Source of the DNA: Planctomycetota bacterium
GTDB taxonomy: Bacteria > Planctomycetota > Phycisphaerae > UBA1845 > UTPLA1
Reading direction: 5' to 3'
NCBI GenBank assembly: GCA_015654675.1
Contig: JAATGM010000059.1
Location: 1 to 64,000 of the forward strand
DNA length: 64,000 bases
A program made the translations under genes and the position numbers. Shown here one piece after another: positions 43,080 through 52,182 of this stretch. The first letter of the stretch is position 1, and each line of letters starts with the position of its first letter. Below the pieces are notes generated by a model. It was given only the letters and a program-made list of their open reading frames with translations. It was not told where the DNA came from and made no database searches.

Positions 43080-43719
43080 GCTTCAAAGCACCACCCCGAT
43101 GCCCGCCGACACCTGGTCCGAAGGCGACTTGATTGCCTACGTCCGCCGGAGCACGGCGGAGATCGATCGCAATTCGGAGAGCATCGCCGTCGCTCTCCGC
43201 AACACGGCACAGCTCGCCTGGTTCGCCGGCCTTGCCCTGGCGATCCTCAAGGACCGCGTCGGACACGGCAAATGGCTCCCATGGCGGGCCCAGAACATCC
43301 CCGACATCAGCGAACGGGCCGTCAGGAACTACATGCGGATCTACACCCACTGGTCAAATCGGCAGAGCATTGCCGATTTGAGCGTCGCGAAAGCTTTGCG
43401 AATGATTCAGGCCGCGTACACGGCGGAGCCAGCCGCCCCCTCTTCCGCCGGCTCCCCGAGGATCCGCCGGCTCCCCGGAGCTGACTACGAGCCCCCTCCC
43501 GAGCCCATCGACGCGACGTCAGAAAGCGAGGCACGGGACACCGTTGAAGCCATCTGCCAGCGCCTCTCGCTGGACGACATCGGAACCATCATCGCCCGCC
43601 GCATCATGGCCGGCATGGGCGATAGCGAAATCGCGAAGGAATTGACCCGCCGGGCGTCCGAAGTGCCCACCATCCACGAACGCATCAAGGCCGTCGCAAC
43701 GGAGATCGGGCTTGGCTAG
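43072..43719 (+). CDS. DUF3102-like phage protein
   Basis: A 215-residue protein from GTG 43072, with AAGGAG nine bases upstream. The segment AWFAGLALAILKDRVGHGKW then ISERAVRNYMRIYTHW resembles the DUF3102 domain found in phage DNA-binding proteins. The C-terminal third has an HTH-like stretch (MGDSEIAKELTRRASEV). Its place just before the terminase genes suggests a late regulator or packaging-related role. Confidence 0.6.
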   Translation: MSELQSTTPMPADTWSEGDLIAYVRRSTAEIDRNSESIAVALRNTAQLAWFAGLALAILKDRVGHGKWLPWRAQNIPDISERAVRNYMRIYTHWSNRQSIADLSVAKALRMIQAAYTAEPAAPSSAGSPRIRRLPGADYEPPPEPIDATSESEARDTVEAICQRLSLDDIGTIIARRIMAGMGDSEIAKELTRRASEVPTIHERIKAVATEIGLG

Positions 43720-44224
43720 GGAGATATGGAATCCAACCAGCGAACAGGTCGAAAAGTTCGCCAACATGATCGCCAACGGCGACTCCGCCGAGGCAATCGC
43801 GACCGCGCTCGGGATCAGCATTTATGTCGTCTCCCACGTCCGCCGCGGCAATGCCCATCGTGAAATCCTCGAACTTGCCAATGCCATCAGCGAGGCCCAT
43901 GCCGAACGTGTCATCCGCATCGCCCAGCGCGACGCCGCCGGCATGTACGGGGAGCTGCGCAAGATTGCGCGAAACGATTCCAAAGGCATCCCCCCGGAGG
44001 TTCAACGCGCCGCCATCGTCGACACCCTCAACCTGGCCCTCTCCCGCAGCACCACCGGCGAGCAAACCGGCGGTGGCGGCGGCCTGGGTCCGACGGACCT
44101 GGCCTCTTTCGTAAAGGCACTCATCACCGATGACAGCGTCGATCCGGAACAGGATGAACCGGGTAGTGGGCCACAAGCAGATACGCCCGGGGCTCCTCCT
44201 CCAGCAGAGAACCCGGTCGGCTGA
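43712..44224 (+). CDS. putative small terminase subunit
   Basis: A 170-residue protein from TTG 43712 (GGAG seven bases upstream, overlapping the previous stop). Residues 9-50 form an HTH (NGDSAEAIATALGISIYVVS), followed by long helices (ISEAHAERVIRIAQR) and a Gly/Pro-rich tail, as in TerS oligomers that recognise pac or cos DNA. The large terminase gene follows. Identification rests on position and HTH rather than on a clear family match. Confidence 0.65.
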   Translation: MAREIWNPTSEQVEKFANMIANGDSAEAIATALGISIYVVSHVRRGNAHREILELANAISEAHAERVIRIAQRDAAGMYGELRKIARNDSKGIPPEVQRAAIVDTLNLALSRSTTGEQTGGGGGLGPTDLASFVKALITDDSVDPEQDEPGSGPQADTPGAPPPAENPVG

Positions 44225-45707
44225 ATACCCCACCCCGCCGGCTGAAGACGCCGACCTCATTCGGCGCGTGAACGCCGATCCCGTCGCATACGCCCAGCTC
44301 TGGTGTGGCCGCTGGCTGTGGCGCAAGCAGCGGGAAGTCCTCGACTCGATCCGCCTCAACAAGAAAACGGCCGTCGCTTCCGGTCACGGCGTCGGGAAAT
44401 CCGAAATCGGTGGAATCGCGGCCTCGTGGTGGATGCCCACGCACCCCTCGGGAATGATCGTCACCACCGCCCCCACCGAGCGGCAAAACGTCAAGATTCT
44501 CTGGGCCCGCATCCGAACCCTCCACGCGCTCGCAGCTCGCAAGCGGATCAGGTTGCCCAGCGGCGCCGTCCTGGATTCTGGGCTTGGGGGCGAACTGCTC
44601 ATCAAGGAATGGAAGTTCGCGCCGGACTGGTTCGGCGTCGCCGTCTCGGCCAAGCAGCCCGAGAACTTCGCCGGCTGGCACGCCGACGGCGGCGTTCTCA
44701 TGATCATCGAGGAGGCCAGCGGCGTCTCCGACAGCGTCTACGAAGTCGCCAATGCATGCGTCACCGGCACAAAGGACCGCATGCTGGCCATCGGCAATCC
44801 CACCAAGCCGACGGGTTACTTCCACAGCATCTGGCACAACTCAACGGTCATGGAGCAGTGGCACCGCATCCACATGAGCTGCGAGGACCTCACAGCGGAT
44901 GACCGCAAGAAGATTCCCGGCCTCGTGGGCGAGCAGTGGATCAAGGACCTCGAGAAGGAATGGGGACGAGAAAGCGACATCTTCCGGGTCCGGGCGCTGG
45001 GCCTGTTCCCCCGCGGCGTCGGCATGATCCTGATGCAAATGGACGACATTTGCTACGCGATGGCGCGCGACGACCTGTCCGAGGCGCTCACTGAGCTCAA
45101 GCCGGAAGACCCCCGGCCCATCGTCGGCATCGGTGTGGACTGCTCGCGCGGCGGCGAGGATGAGTTCGTCATCACGCGCTTCGTCGGCGAGGTCCAGACC
45201 CACATGGAGACCTACGTCGGCGACGAAACCAGCGACTCGGCCTTGATGCGAAAGCGGGTGCAGGACTTCTACCACAAGCACGGCGCCGACATCATCGGCA
45301 TGGACACCCTCGGACTGGGCGGTCCGATCTTCGACGAGCTCAAGGACCTCAACTATCCGGTGGATTCGTTCGTCGCCAACGCCAAACCGGAGGAAGAGCC
45401 CACCGCGCAAGCCACCTTCTGCGACCTGAAGACCGAGGCGTATTACATCGTGGCAATGGATGTTAAGGAGCGGCTGATCCAACTCATCGAGGACGACAAG
45501 CTCCTCGGCCAACTGCACGATCAGCCCTACGAATGGAAGAACGGCTTGATGCGGGTGCTCAGCAAGGAAGATCGCCGGCGAAAACTGATGAAATCCCCCG
45601 ACCGAGCTGAAGCCGTGATGATCTGCCGCTGGGCTCAACGGCGACACATGCGAGCACTCATCGAAGGGCCGAAGGGCCTCAACATCGTAGGTTACAACAC
45701 CACATGA
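44154..45707 (+). CDS. large terminase subunit
   Basis: A 517-residue packaging motor. Walker A SGHGVGKSE (about 75-83), Walker B VLMIIEEASG (about 181-190), and the RNase H-like nuclease domain from about 320 with GIGVDCSRGGEDEFVI (catalytic Asp about 329) and IIGMDTLGLGG. The start is uncertain: ATG 44130, ATG 44154 and GTG 44166 are all in frame; 44154 has a short GGA five bases upstream. All overlap the TerS gene. It pumps and cuts phage DNA at the portal. Confidence 0.92.
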   Translation: MNRVVGHKQIRPGLLLQQRTRSAEYPTPPAEDADLIRRVNADPVAYAQLWCGRWLWRKQREVLDSIRLNKKTAVASGHGVGKSEIGGIAASWWMPTHPSGMIVTTAPTERQNVKILWARIRTLHALAARKRIRLPSGAVLDSGLGGELLIKEWKFAPDWFGVAVSAKQPENFAGWHADGGVLMIIEEASGVSDSVYEVANACVTGTKDRMLAIGNPTKPTGYFHSIWHNSTVMEQWHRIHMSCEDLTADDRKKIPGLVGEQWIKDLEKEWGRESDIFRVRALGLFPRGVGMILMQMDDICYAMARDDLSEALTELKPEDPRPIVGIGVDCSRGGEDEFVITRFVGEVQTHMETYVGDETSDSALMRKRVQDFYHKHGADIIGMDTLGLGGPIFDELKDLNYPVDSFVANAKPEEEPTAQATFCDLKTEAYYIVAMDVKERLIQLIEDDKLLGQLHDQPYEWKNGLMRVLSKEDRRRKLMKSPDRAEAVMICRWAQRRHMRALIEGPKGLNIVGYNTT

Positions 45708-47251
45708 GCCGCAAGTCGCGCAAGATCACAGAGACCGCCCCCACCAACGGCGATACACGCATCCACGAAGTGGAGTTCCAGTCGCTTCGAGACGCCCTCA
45801 GCGAACTCACGCCGCAGACGAGCGGCCAGCGCAAGCTTTTCGAAATGGTCGAGAAGCTCTGCGAGTCATACGCCGCAGACGTCGACGCGCAAGGCCGCAC
45901 CTGGCTTCCCATCTCCGGCGGCAAGACATTCGACGCCGCCAACTGCATTGAAAACCTCGAAGTCATCCGCAATCAATCCCGCTGGCTCTATACCTTCAAC
46001 GGGCTGGCCAAGGGCATCATCGACCTGATCGCCGACTACTGCTGTGGCCGGTCCCCAAAGGTCACGATCACCCACGAATCCGAAGTGGCCCAAAAAGCGC
46101 TTCGCGAGGCATGGGACGAGGAATCGCTTTCCGACGACGTGAACTTCGAGAAGGGTGGATACGAGGGCGCCATCCGCGCCATGCGGGACGGCGAAGTCTT
46201 TCACCGCCGCGTCATGCTCCCGGCCATCACCATCGGTGAAACCCAGCTCCCCGATCGCGTCGGCTGGCGATTCATGGACCCGGAGGACGTCAAGGCGCCG
46301 GACGATCAGCGCTCCAAGCCACCCGAAGAGGACTGGACTCACGGCGTAATCACGCGCGCCGACGACGCCATGACCGTGCTCGGCTACTGGTACATGGGAA
46401 CCCAGCGGATCCCGGCCGACGAAGTCATCCACGTCAAGATCGGCGTCGACAGCAATCGGAAACGTGGGCTCCCGTTCTTGCTCGCCGCCGCGCCAGACAT
46501 CCTGGACTACGGCAAGTTCCGGAAGTCGCGCACGCTGCTGAACATTATGCGATCGGCGCTGGCCATCATCGCCGAATTGAAGGACGCCGCGCCCGGCGCC
46601 GTCGTCCGCAAAGCGAACGCACTCCGAGCGCAGACGACCAGCCCCACTACTTACGCGAGCAACCCGGCAACTGCGCAGAAGACGGCATGGCAGCCCGGAA
46701 CGACGCTCGTTGCTGGTCCGGGCACCGAATACAAGATGCTCGATGCCAAGATCGCGGCAGACGACGCGAAGGAGGACGGCCGCGGGATCCTGCTCATGAT
46801 CGCCGCCGCCACGAACCTTCCCGAATACATGGTCTCGCGAGATTGCAGCAACGCTGCCCTCGCATCCCTGCAATGTGCCGAGGCGCCGGGGATTGTTTCT
46901 CTGATCTCCTGGCAGGGCGAATTCATGGGCGTCGAGGCCAAGCGCATCCGCATGACGCTGGCCAAACGCGATGAACTGAAGGATTACCTCAAGGGCGCCA
47001 AGATCGAAGTCGTGGGCCCACCGATCGCGATCGTCGACGAGGAAAAGCAGACGAAGGCCCTCGCCGTCGAGAAGCAGAACAGCATCATCGGCCGGCGGAC
47101 CTGGCGGAACATCCGCGGCTACAACTCAGAGACCGAGGACTCGGACATCGCCGACGACCAGGCCAACGAGATCGTCCCCGACCCGGCCGCAGACCCGACT
47201 GGCATCGCCAATGAAATCCGGAAGAAAGATGCCAGCAAGAAGCCCAAGTGA
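45704..47251 (+). CDS. phage portal protein
   Basis: A 515-residue protein overlapping the terminase by ATGA. Position, length and the central part (WLYTFNGLAKGIIDLIADYC; VDSNRKRGLPFLLAAAPDIL) fit a portal of the lambda B/SPP1-like group, the dodecameric ring through which DNA is packaged. The lysine-rich C-terminus may be flexible. No sequence match was possible here, so the call relies on synteny and pattern. Confidence 0.82.
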   Translation: MSRKSRKITETAPTNGDTRIHEVEFQSLRDALSELTPQTSGQRKLFEMVEKLCESYAADVDAQGRTWLPISGGKTFDAANCIENLEVIRNQSRWLYTFNGLAKGIIDLIADYCCGRSPKVTITHESEVAQKALREAWDEESLSDDVNFEKGGYEGAIRAMRDGEVFHRRVMLPAITIGETQLPDRVGWRFMDPEDVKAPDDQRSKPPEEDWTHGVITRADDAMTVLGYWYMGTQRIPADEVIHVKIGVDSNRKRGLPFLLAAAPDILDYGKFRKSRTLLNIMRSALAIIAELKDAAPGAVVRKANALRAQTTSPTTYASNPATAQKTAWQPGTTLVAGPGTEYKMLDAKIAADDAKEDGRGILLMIAAATNLPEYMVSRDCSNAALASLQCAEAPGIVSLISWQGEFMGVEAKRIRMTLAKRDELKDYLKGAKIEVVGPPIAIVDEEKQTKALAVEKQNSIIGRRTWRNIRGYNSETEDSDIADDQANEIVPDPAADPTGIANEIRKKDASKKPK

Positions 47252-48345
47252 ACCGAAACGATCGACTTCACGACGCGTGGATTCGCCGAGCGCATGACCT
47301 CGTCCGCATCGAAAACGGCCTGACCGCCCATATACGCAGCGCCCTCCAAGCCGCCATCACCTCGCTCATAGCAGAGCTCCGCGACGCCAACATTCAGCCT
47401 GCCCAATGGGATCATCGCGCTGTTTCCCTGCTCATTTACCAGCGGATATTCATCGCCGCCCAACGCGCCGCACAGCATGTCGCCGGCGAACTCGACCAGC
47501 TCGCCCCGCGATGGTTCGCCGTGCAGGCCCGAACACTTTTCGCCAAGCTCGGACCGACGCGAATCCGGCGCCTCGCCCCCACTTTCCAGCGCACGCTCGC
47601 GCGGCGAATCGCCGACCGGCTCACCGAGGAAGAGTTCACGATCTCGGCCACACTCAACCCCGCCGACATCCTCGACGATTTCTTCAAGCTGATCGGTGAC
47701 CACGAAATGGCCGGCTTCTCGCGGTCTGTGGTGGCTGACTATTCGGCCCGGTTCGAGCGGTTCGGCGACCGCATGGCGACCCGCATCGTCAACACGGTCG
47801 GGCTCACCATCGAAGAACAGCGGGATCTGCTCGACGCCCTCGCCGAGCTGGAAGCAACCCTGCAGGCCGTCGTCCGCGACCTCGAGGCCGTGACCGGCGA
47901 CGCGGTCCAACAGCTCGCCTTCGACTCGGAAAACATGCTGCTCGACTACGTCGGAACGGAAGTGGGGCGCGTGCTCCGCGTCGCAGTCCTGGACCTTCGA
48001 ACCTGCCTCATCTGCGCCAGGTCTCACGCCGTCATCTACCGCGTCGACGCCCCGCGCCCGCCCCTGCCCACGCACCCCCGATGCCGATGCACATACGTCC
48101 CCATCATCGACGGCGAAGACCCGCCGGAGCAGACCACCTACGAAGAGTGGCTCCGCCGCCAACACTGGACCCGCCAGCGCAAGACGCTCGGAGCAACCCG
48201 GTATCGGCTGTACCGCGCCGGCGTCCCAATTTCCCGATTCGTGAACGACCGCGGCCGCATCCTCCGCGTCAGTGAATTGCCCGACCCCGGCAAGGTGCCG
48301 AACGCCTGGCGGCAATCGCGACAGCGGAGGCGCAAGCGTGGCTAA
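47248..48345 (+). CDS. Mu F-like minor head protein
   Basis: A 365-residue protein from GTG 47248 (GTGA overlap). The C-terminal segment RTCLICARSHAVIYRV with PPLPTHPRCRCTYVPI is the conserved Cys/His region of phage Mu gpF/SPP1 gp7-like head morphogenesis proteins. The N-terminal two-thirds is helical. Such proteins enter the head with portal complexes and may guide DNA exit. Confidence 0.82.
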   Translation: MNRNDRLHDAWIRRAHDLVRIENGLTAHIRSALQAAITSLIAELRDANIQPAQWDHRAVSLLIYQRIFIAAQRAAQHVAGELDQLAPRWFAVQARTLFAKLGPTRIRRLAPTFQRTLARRIADRLTEEEFTISATLNPADILDDFFKLIGDHEMAGFSRSVVADYSARFERFGDRMATRIVNTVGLTIEEQRDLLDALAELEATLQAVVRDLEAVTGDAVQQLAFDSENMLLDYVGTEVGRVLRVAVLDLRTCLICARSHAVIYRVDAPRPPLPTHPRCRCTYVPIIDGEDPPEQTTYEEWLRRQHWTRQRKTLGATRYRLYRAGVPISRFVNDRGRILRVSELPDPGKVPNAWRQSRQRRRKRG

Positions 48346-48535
48346 GCCGGAGATCCTTCCCGTCGTCACGCTCAACCTCAAGTGCACCTGCGGCAAGCTT
48401 CGCGGCGACGTCTCCCCCACCATCATCCCCAACGAAGCCGGCGACTGCGTTTCGGTCCACTACATCTGCCCGATGTGCGGCGCTGAAATCCTCAACCCAC
48501 GCCCCTACCGCCTTGCGCCCTTCAACCGGCAATAG
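48338..48535 (+). CDS. small zinc-ribbon protein
   Basis: A 65-residue protein from GTG 48338 (GGAGG seven bases upstream, overlapping the previous stop). KCTCGK and CPMCGAEI form a four-cysteine ribbon. It sits between the minor head protein and the protease, so may be a minor structural or regulatory factor. Confidence 0.6.
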   Translation: MAKPEILPVVTLNLKCTCGKLRGDVSPTIIPNEAGDCVSVHYICPMCGAEILNPRPYRLAPFNRQ

Positions 48536-48542
48536 CGGGGGC

Positions 48543-49775
48543 ATGTCCATCCGAATCCGCGAGACGGTCGCTCTCATGGAGGGCGCCACGATCAAGAAAT
48601 CCGAAGACGGCAAGACCGGCGTCATCGAGAACGTCGCCGTCCTCCACCCCACGTCGAAGAACCGCCGCCGCTATTCGGAATCCGCCCGCCAGGACGCCGT
48701 CAAGGTATTTGAAGGCGCCCGCGTCAACATCGACCACAAGCCCGACAAGCCCGGCGAAACCCGCGTTAAAGACTTGGCCGGATCGCTCCATGGGCTCCAC
48801 GTCGACGAAAAAGGCGTCGTCCGGGCGAAAGAGTTTCGGGTTCGTGGCCCGGAGGCCGCAACCGCCATCAATCTCGCCGAAACCGCCGCCGACCTCTGCG
48901 GCCTGAGCATCAACGCCGACGGCTCGGGAAAGATCGCGAAAGATGGCTGGACCGACATCGAGCGAATAACGCAGTCCTACTCGGTCGACATCGTCGATCG
49001 CCCCGGCTCGACCATCAACCTCCACGAGTCGTTCACCCTTTTCGAGGGCCCCATCGCCGACAAGATCGCCGCCGACAAGGCCCTCAAGTCCATCTACGAA
49101 AAAACCTCCGCCGCCTGGTCACTGGTTTACGAGTCCCTCGGCAACGACGAGCTGACGACCGCCGAACGCAAAGCGCGGGTGGTGTCTGTCTGCAATGACC
49201 TCGCGAAGGAACTCGGCGGCGATAGCGGGGGGACTTCTGAATCGCTCAGCGAATCTCAACAGGAGACGACGGACATGGACATCAAGACGCTCGACATGGC
49301 CACGCTCACCAAGGACCGGCCCGACCTGGTCAAGTCGATCACTGAATCGGCCGTCGCGGAAGCAAACAAGGCGACCGACGCGGCCAGGGCCGAAGCCGCC
49401 ACGGCGAAGGCCCAGCTCACCGAGCACAACAGGCGCGTCGCGGCCAAGACCATCGTCGACGCCGTCCTCCTCGAGGAGAAGCTCTCGACCGTCCCCCAGT
49501 TCAACACCTCGGCATTCGTCGAGTCGCTCGTTTCAGCCGCATCCGGCCTCGAGGGCGACGCCGCCAAGGCCGCGATCAAGCGCCTGATCGACGATCGCAA
49601 GGCCCTCATCAGCACGAACCCCGTCCGCGAATCCGCCGCCCCGATCTATCCGGCGCGCGAGCCTCTGCCGCAGGGCAACGGCACCGGCAACCAGCCGGCG
49701 TGGAAAGACCCCAAGGAGCGCGACGCGCTCTACGACAGCGTCGTCAAGGAATCGGCCCGCGCGCTGGCCTGCTAG
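48543..49775 (+). CDS. prohead protease fused to scaffold
   Basis: A 410-residue protein from ATG 48543. Residues about 1-170 look like a phage prohead serine protease of the herpes/T4 gp21/HK97 gp4 type: His65 in VNIDHKP, Ser122 in CGLSINADG, and SYSVDIVDRPGST. The C-terminal half is a coiled, Ala/Glu/Lys-rich scaffold (EANKATDAARAEAATAKA) ending in a conserved-looking helix. A nested start (49275) probably gives free scaffold. The fusion would build and then digest the procapsid core. Confidence 0.8.
   Translation: MSIRIRETVALMEGATIKKSEDGKTGVIENVAVLHPTSKNRRRYSESARQDAVKVFEGARVNIDHKPDKPGETRVKDLAGSLHGLHVDEKGVVRAKEFRVRGPEAATAINLAETAADLCGLSINADGSGKIAKDGWTDIERITQSYSVDIVDRPGSTINLHESFTLFEGPIADKIAADKALKSIYEKTSAAWSLVYESLGNDELTTAERKARVVSVCNDLAKELGGDSGGTSESLSESQQETTDMDIKTLDMATLTKDRPDLVKSITESAVAEANKATDAARAEAATAKAQLTEHNRRVAAKTIVDAVLLEEKLSTVPQFNTSAFVESLVSAASGLEGDAAKAAIKRLIDDRKALISTNPVRESAAPIYPAREPLPQGNGTGNQPAWKDPKERDALYDSVVKESARALAC
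49275..49775 (+). CDS. nested scaffold protein (in-frame internal start)
   Basis: Inside the protease gene, AGGAG (49261-49265) stands nine bases before an in-frame ATG (49275). The 166-residue product MDIKTLDMATLTKDRPDLVK... contains only the scaffold part, just like Nu3 inside the lambda C gene. The strong ribosome-binding site at the domain border is the evidence; expression is not proven. Confidence 0.55.
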   Translation: MDIKTLDMATLTKDRPDLVKSITESAVAEANKATDAARAEAATAKAQLTEHNRRVAAKTIVDAVLLEEKLSTVPQFNTSAFVESLVSAASGLEGDAAKAAIKRLIDDRKALISTNPVRESAAPIYPAREPLPQGNGTGNQPAWKDPKERDALYDSVVKESARALAC

Positions 49776-49808
49776 TCCCGAGCCACAGACCTCTTTTCGG
49801 AGAGTGCC

Positions 49809-50672
49809 ATGATTCATCGCATCGGTAACCCCCTGATCCTCCCTCGGAACGTCGTCGCCGGGTCGACCCTGACCATGAAGGCCGACGCGCTGTTGTGGAT
49901 GGACAAGGCGAACAACGTGGTGAAGCCGGCCTCGGCATTCACCTGGGACACCTCCGAAGCCATCACGGCCCGCAAGTTCGCGAGCCGCTTCTGCGGCATT
50001 TCGGCCGGGGCGCAAATCGCGACCGATCCTGCCCGATCGGTTCCGGTGCTCAACGCCGGCGAGTTCGAATTTCCGTGCGCGTCGGGTGCGTACAAGGCCA
50101 ACAGCCTTCTCCGCGCCAAGAAGGACGCCAGCGCCAACCTGCTCGACGACTTCTATGTCGCCGCGACGACGGGCTGGAACGACGCGATCGCGATGGTTTC
50201 ACGCGATCACCCCGCCGGCTCGACGTCTGTTCGGGCGTTCATCCTCAACCGATTCGTCATGGGGCAGTTCGGCTTCAATCCGCAGGCCCAAATCCACGAG
50301 CTCTCGATCTACATCCGCGACACCAACACCGCGGGCTATGTGGTCGGCGAGAACTCGGCCTCTGCGGGCTACCAGTTCGGCCGACGCATCGCACTCGTCT
50401 CCGCCAGTTTCTTCACCGCGACGGCGATCGGAACGACCAACGAAATCCTCACCATCAACAAGAACAACGTCGCCAACGCTCAGACCTTCACCCTGCCCAC
50501 GGCGACGCTGACCGCCCTCGGAAAGACGGTGTCCCAGACGTTCGATCCGAGCGCTGCCGACTGCCAGTACGAGGCGGACGACTACCTCGGCATCCAGAAC
50601 GACGGCGGAAGCTCGGCGGGCGCCGGCACCCTCGTCCTGCGGTTCATCGATCTGCCCGGAGCAACGCACTAA
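49809..50672 (+). CDS. capsid decoration-like or structural protein
   Basis: A 287-residue protein (GGAG six bases upstream). Mostly beta, with RSVPVLNAGEFEFPCASGAY and a late region rich in Thr/Asn. Between protease/scaffold and major capsid gene, the usual slot of the head decoration or stabilising protein, but it is longer than lambda gpD, so it may combine functions. Confidence 0.6.
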   Translation: MIHRIGNPLILPRNVVAGSTLTMKADALLWMDKANNVVKPASAFTWDTSEAITARKFASRFCGISAGAQIATDPARSVPVLNAGEFEFPCASGAYKANSLLRAKKDASANLLDDFYVAATTGWNDAIAMVSRDHPAGSTSVRAFILNRFVMGQFGFNPQAQIHELSIYIRDTNTAGYVVGENSASAGYQFGRRIALVSASFFTATAIGTTNEILTINKNNVANAQTFTLPTATLTALGKTVSQTFDPSAADCQYEADDYLGIQNDGGSSAGAGTLVLRFIDLPGATH

Positions 50673-50706
50673 ACGCCCCGCCTAACGCGGTGCTTGGAGA
50701 ACGAAC

Positions 50707-51909
50707 ATGAGTTTTGGACTCAAAAGACTGGTCGAGAGCGAGTCGCGAGGCGGGCTCAATATCCACGAAGCCCGCTGCCGTGTCGCCGCCGCAATGTACG
50801 ACCGCGTCATGGACGGTCGCGCGCCGGTCTCGCAGTTCTCAGTCCGCGAGGCGTGGGAAGCGCTGGTCGGTCCCGTCGGCGAGACCCTCGACATGTCCAT
50901 CGGCCGCGATCGGCTCATGATGGAGCAGTACGGTCGCGTGCGGGAATCAGCCCTTCAGACGGGCGCGTTCGTCGTCCTCGCCGGCGCAAACATCGCCAAG
51001 GCGATCATGGAGGAGTTCGACCTCACGCCGAAGATCGGCGACGAGCTCGTTTCGCCCTATCCCTCCGATCTGCCGGTCGAGCGCATGGCCGGAACGCAGG
51101 CGCTCGCCGAGCCGCCCGAGGTCGAGGAAGGCGAGGAGATCCCGGACACCGGCTTCGAAGAGAAGGCCGTCCAGCCGCCGGGTCCGAAGAAGCGCGCCAA
51201 CATCATCGGGATCACGGCTGAGACGATCCAGCAGGATCGGACCAGCAAGATCATGACGAAGGCCAAGTCGATCGGCGAGAAGTTCGCGACCGAACGCGAA
51301 CGCATGATCATCAATTCGGTCACCGAGACCGGCGGTATCATGCGGTTCTATCCCGAAATCAACGGTGCCCCGACACAGACATCCATCTTCCGCTCGACGG
51401 CCGGCAGCCCGGCACTGTGGTACAACCGAAACGTCACGCTGGTCACCAGCAACGGGCTGGTTGGCCAGGAGAACATCGACTCGGCGATGCAGAATTTCGC
51501 CACGCGGACCGACGAGAAGGGCAACGAAATCTACGTCCGCCCGACCATCCAGCTCGTGCCGCTCGCGAAGCGCAAGACGGCCCTGCAGATCAAGAACGGC
51601 ACGCAGTTCAAAACGGAGCCGTCCCTCGGAGCTTCGGTCACGAGCATCGCCGGACCGAGCCAGCTCAACGAGATCGTTGGCGGGGATTACAAGATCCTCA
51701 GCACGCCGCTGCTCGACCGCTACAGCGCGTCCGACTGGTTCTTCGGCGATCCGAAGCGCTGTTTCTTCGAGCACATCATGCAGCGGATCACGGTCGATCG
51801 GGCGATGGAAGGCGACTTCCGACGCGATGTCCCGGTGATGTTCCGCTGCAAGCGCAAGTCGAACATCATCGTCGCCGGCGACGCCTGGTGGCAGAAGAAC
51901 ACGGCCTAA
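50707..51909 (+). CDS. major capsid protein, HK97-like
   Basis: A 400-residue protein with GGAGA seven bases before the ATG. Location, size and features such as the acidic middle (PEVEEGEEIPDTGFE), KIMTKAKSIGEKF, and the C-terminal beta-rich part (NEIVGGDYKILSTPLLDRY) fit an HK97-fold major capsid protein. It is followed directly by a strong terminator, as expected for the most abundant late protein. Confidence 0.75.
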   Translation: MSFGLKRLVESESRGGLNIHEARCRVAAAMYDRVMDGRAPVSQFSVREAWEALVGPVGETLDMSIGRDRLMMEQYGRVRESALQTGAFVVLAGANIAKAIMEEFDLTPKIGDELVSPYPSDLPVERMAGTQALAEPPEVEEGEEIPDTGFEEKAVQPPGPKKRANIIGITAETIQQDRTSKIMTKAKSIGEKFATERERMIINSVTETGGIMRFYPEINGAPTQTSIFRSTAGSPALWYNRNVTLVTSNGLVGQENIDSAMQNFATRTDEKGNEIYVRPTIQLVPLAKRKTALQIKNGTQFKTEPSLGASVTSIAGPSQLNEIVGGDYKILSTPLLDRYSASDWFFGDPKRCFFEHIMQRITVDRAMEGDFRRDVPVMFRCKRKSNIIVAGDAWWQKNTA

Positions 51910-51935
51910 TCAGCCGTCCCAACGAACGACACCCA

Positions 51936-51966
51936 AAGGCCCTGCCATGCCGGCGGGGCCTTTTTT
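51936..51966 (+). terminator. rho-independent terminator after the capsid gene
   Basis: AAGGCCCTGCC (51936-51946) pairs with GGCGGGGCCTT (51952-51962; one G-T wobble) across a 5-base loop, with TTTTTT at 51961-51966. An 11-bp stem plus T run is a textbook terminator. It probably lowers expression of the downstream tail genes relative to the capsid protein. Confidence 0.85.
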
Positions 51967-51981
51967 CTTGGAGACAGGCCC

Positions 51982-52182
51982 ATGGCGAATGTCGAACCGC
52001 AGAGCCCGGAGTGGTACCGCCAGGTCCTCACCGCCGCCGAGCTCCGCCAGTACGAACTCATCCGCCGCGGCAAGGACGTGCCGGCCAGTCTGAGCCGCGA
52101 AATCGATCGACTCCGCGAGCTGGTCACCAGCGGGGAAGCCGACATCGTGCTGACCGACGTCCAATCCGGATGCGTTGAATGA
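51982..52182 (+). CDS. small head-tail protein, hypothetical
   Basis: A 66-residue helical protein (SPEWYRQVLTAAELRQYELI; LSREIDRLRELVTSG) with GGAGA about nine bases upstream, placed just after the terminator. Such small acidic helical proteins often form head-completion or adaptor rings; no family recognised. Overlaps the next gene by ATGA. Confidence 0.6.
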   Translation: MANVEPQSPEWYRQVLTAAELRQYELIRRGKDVPASLSREIDRLRELVTSGEADIVLTDVQSGCVE

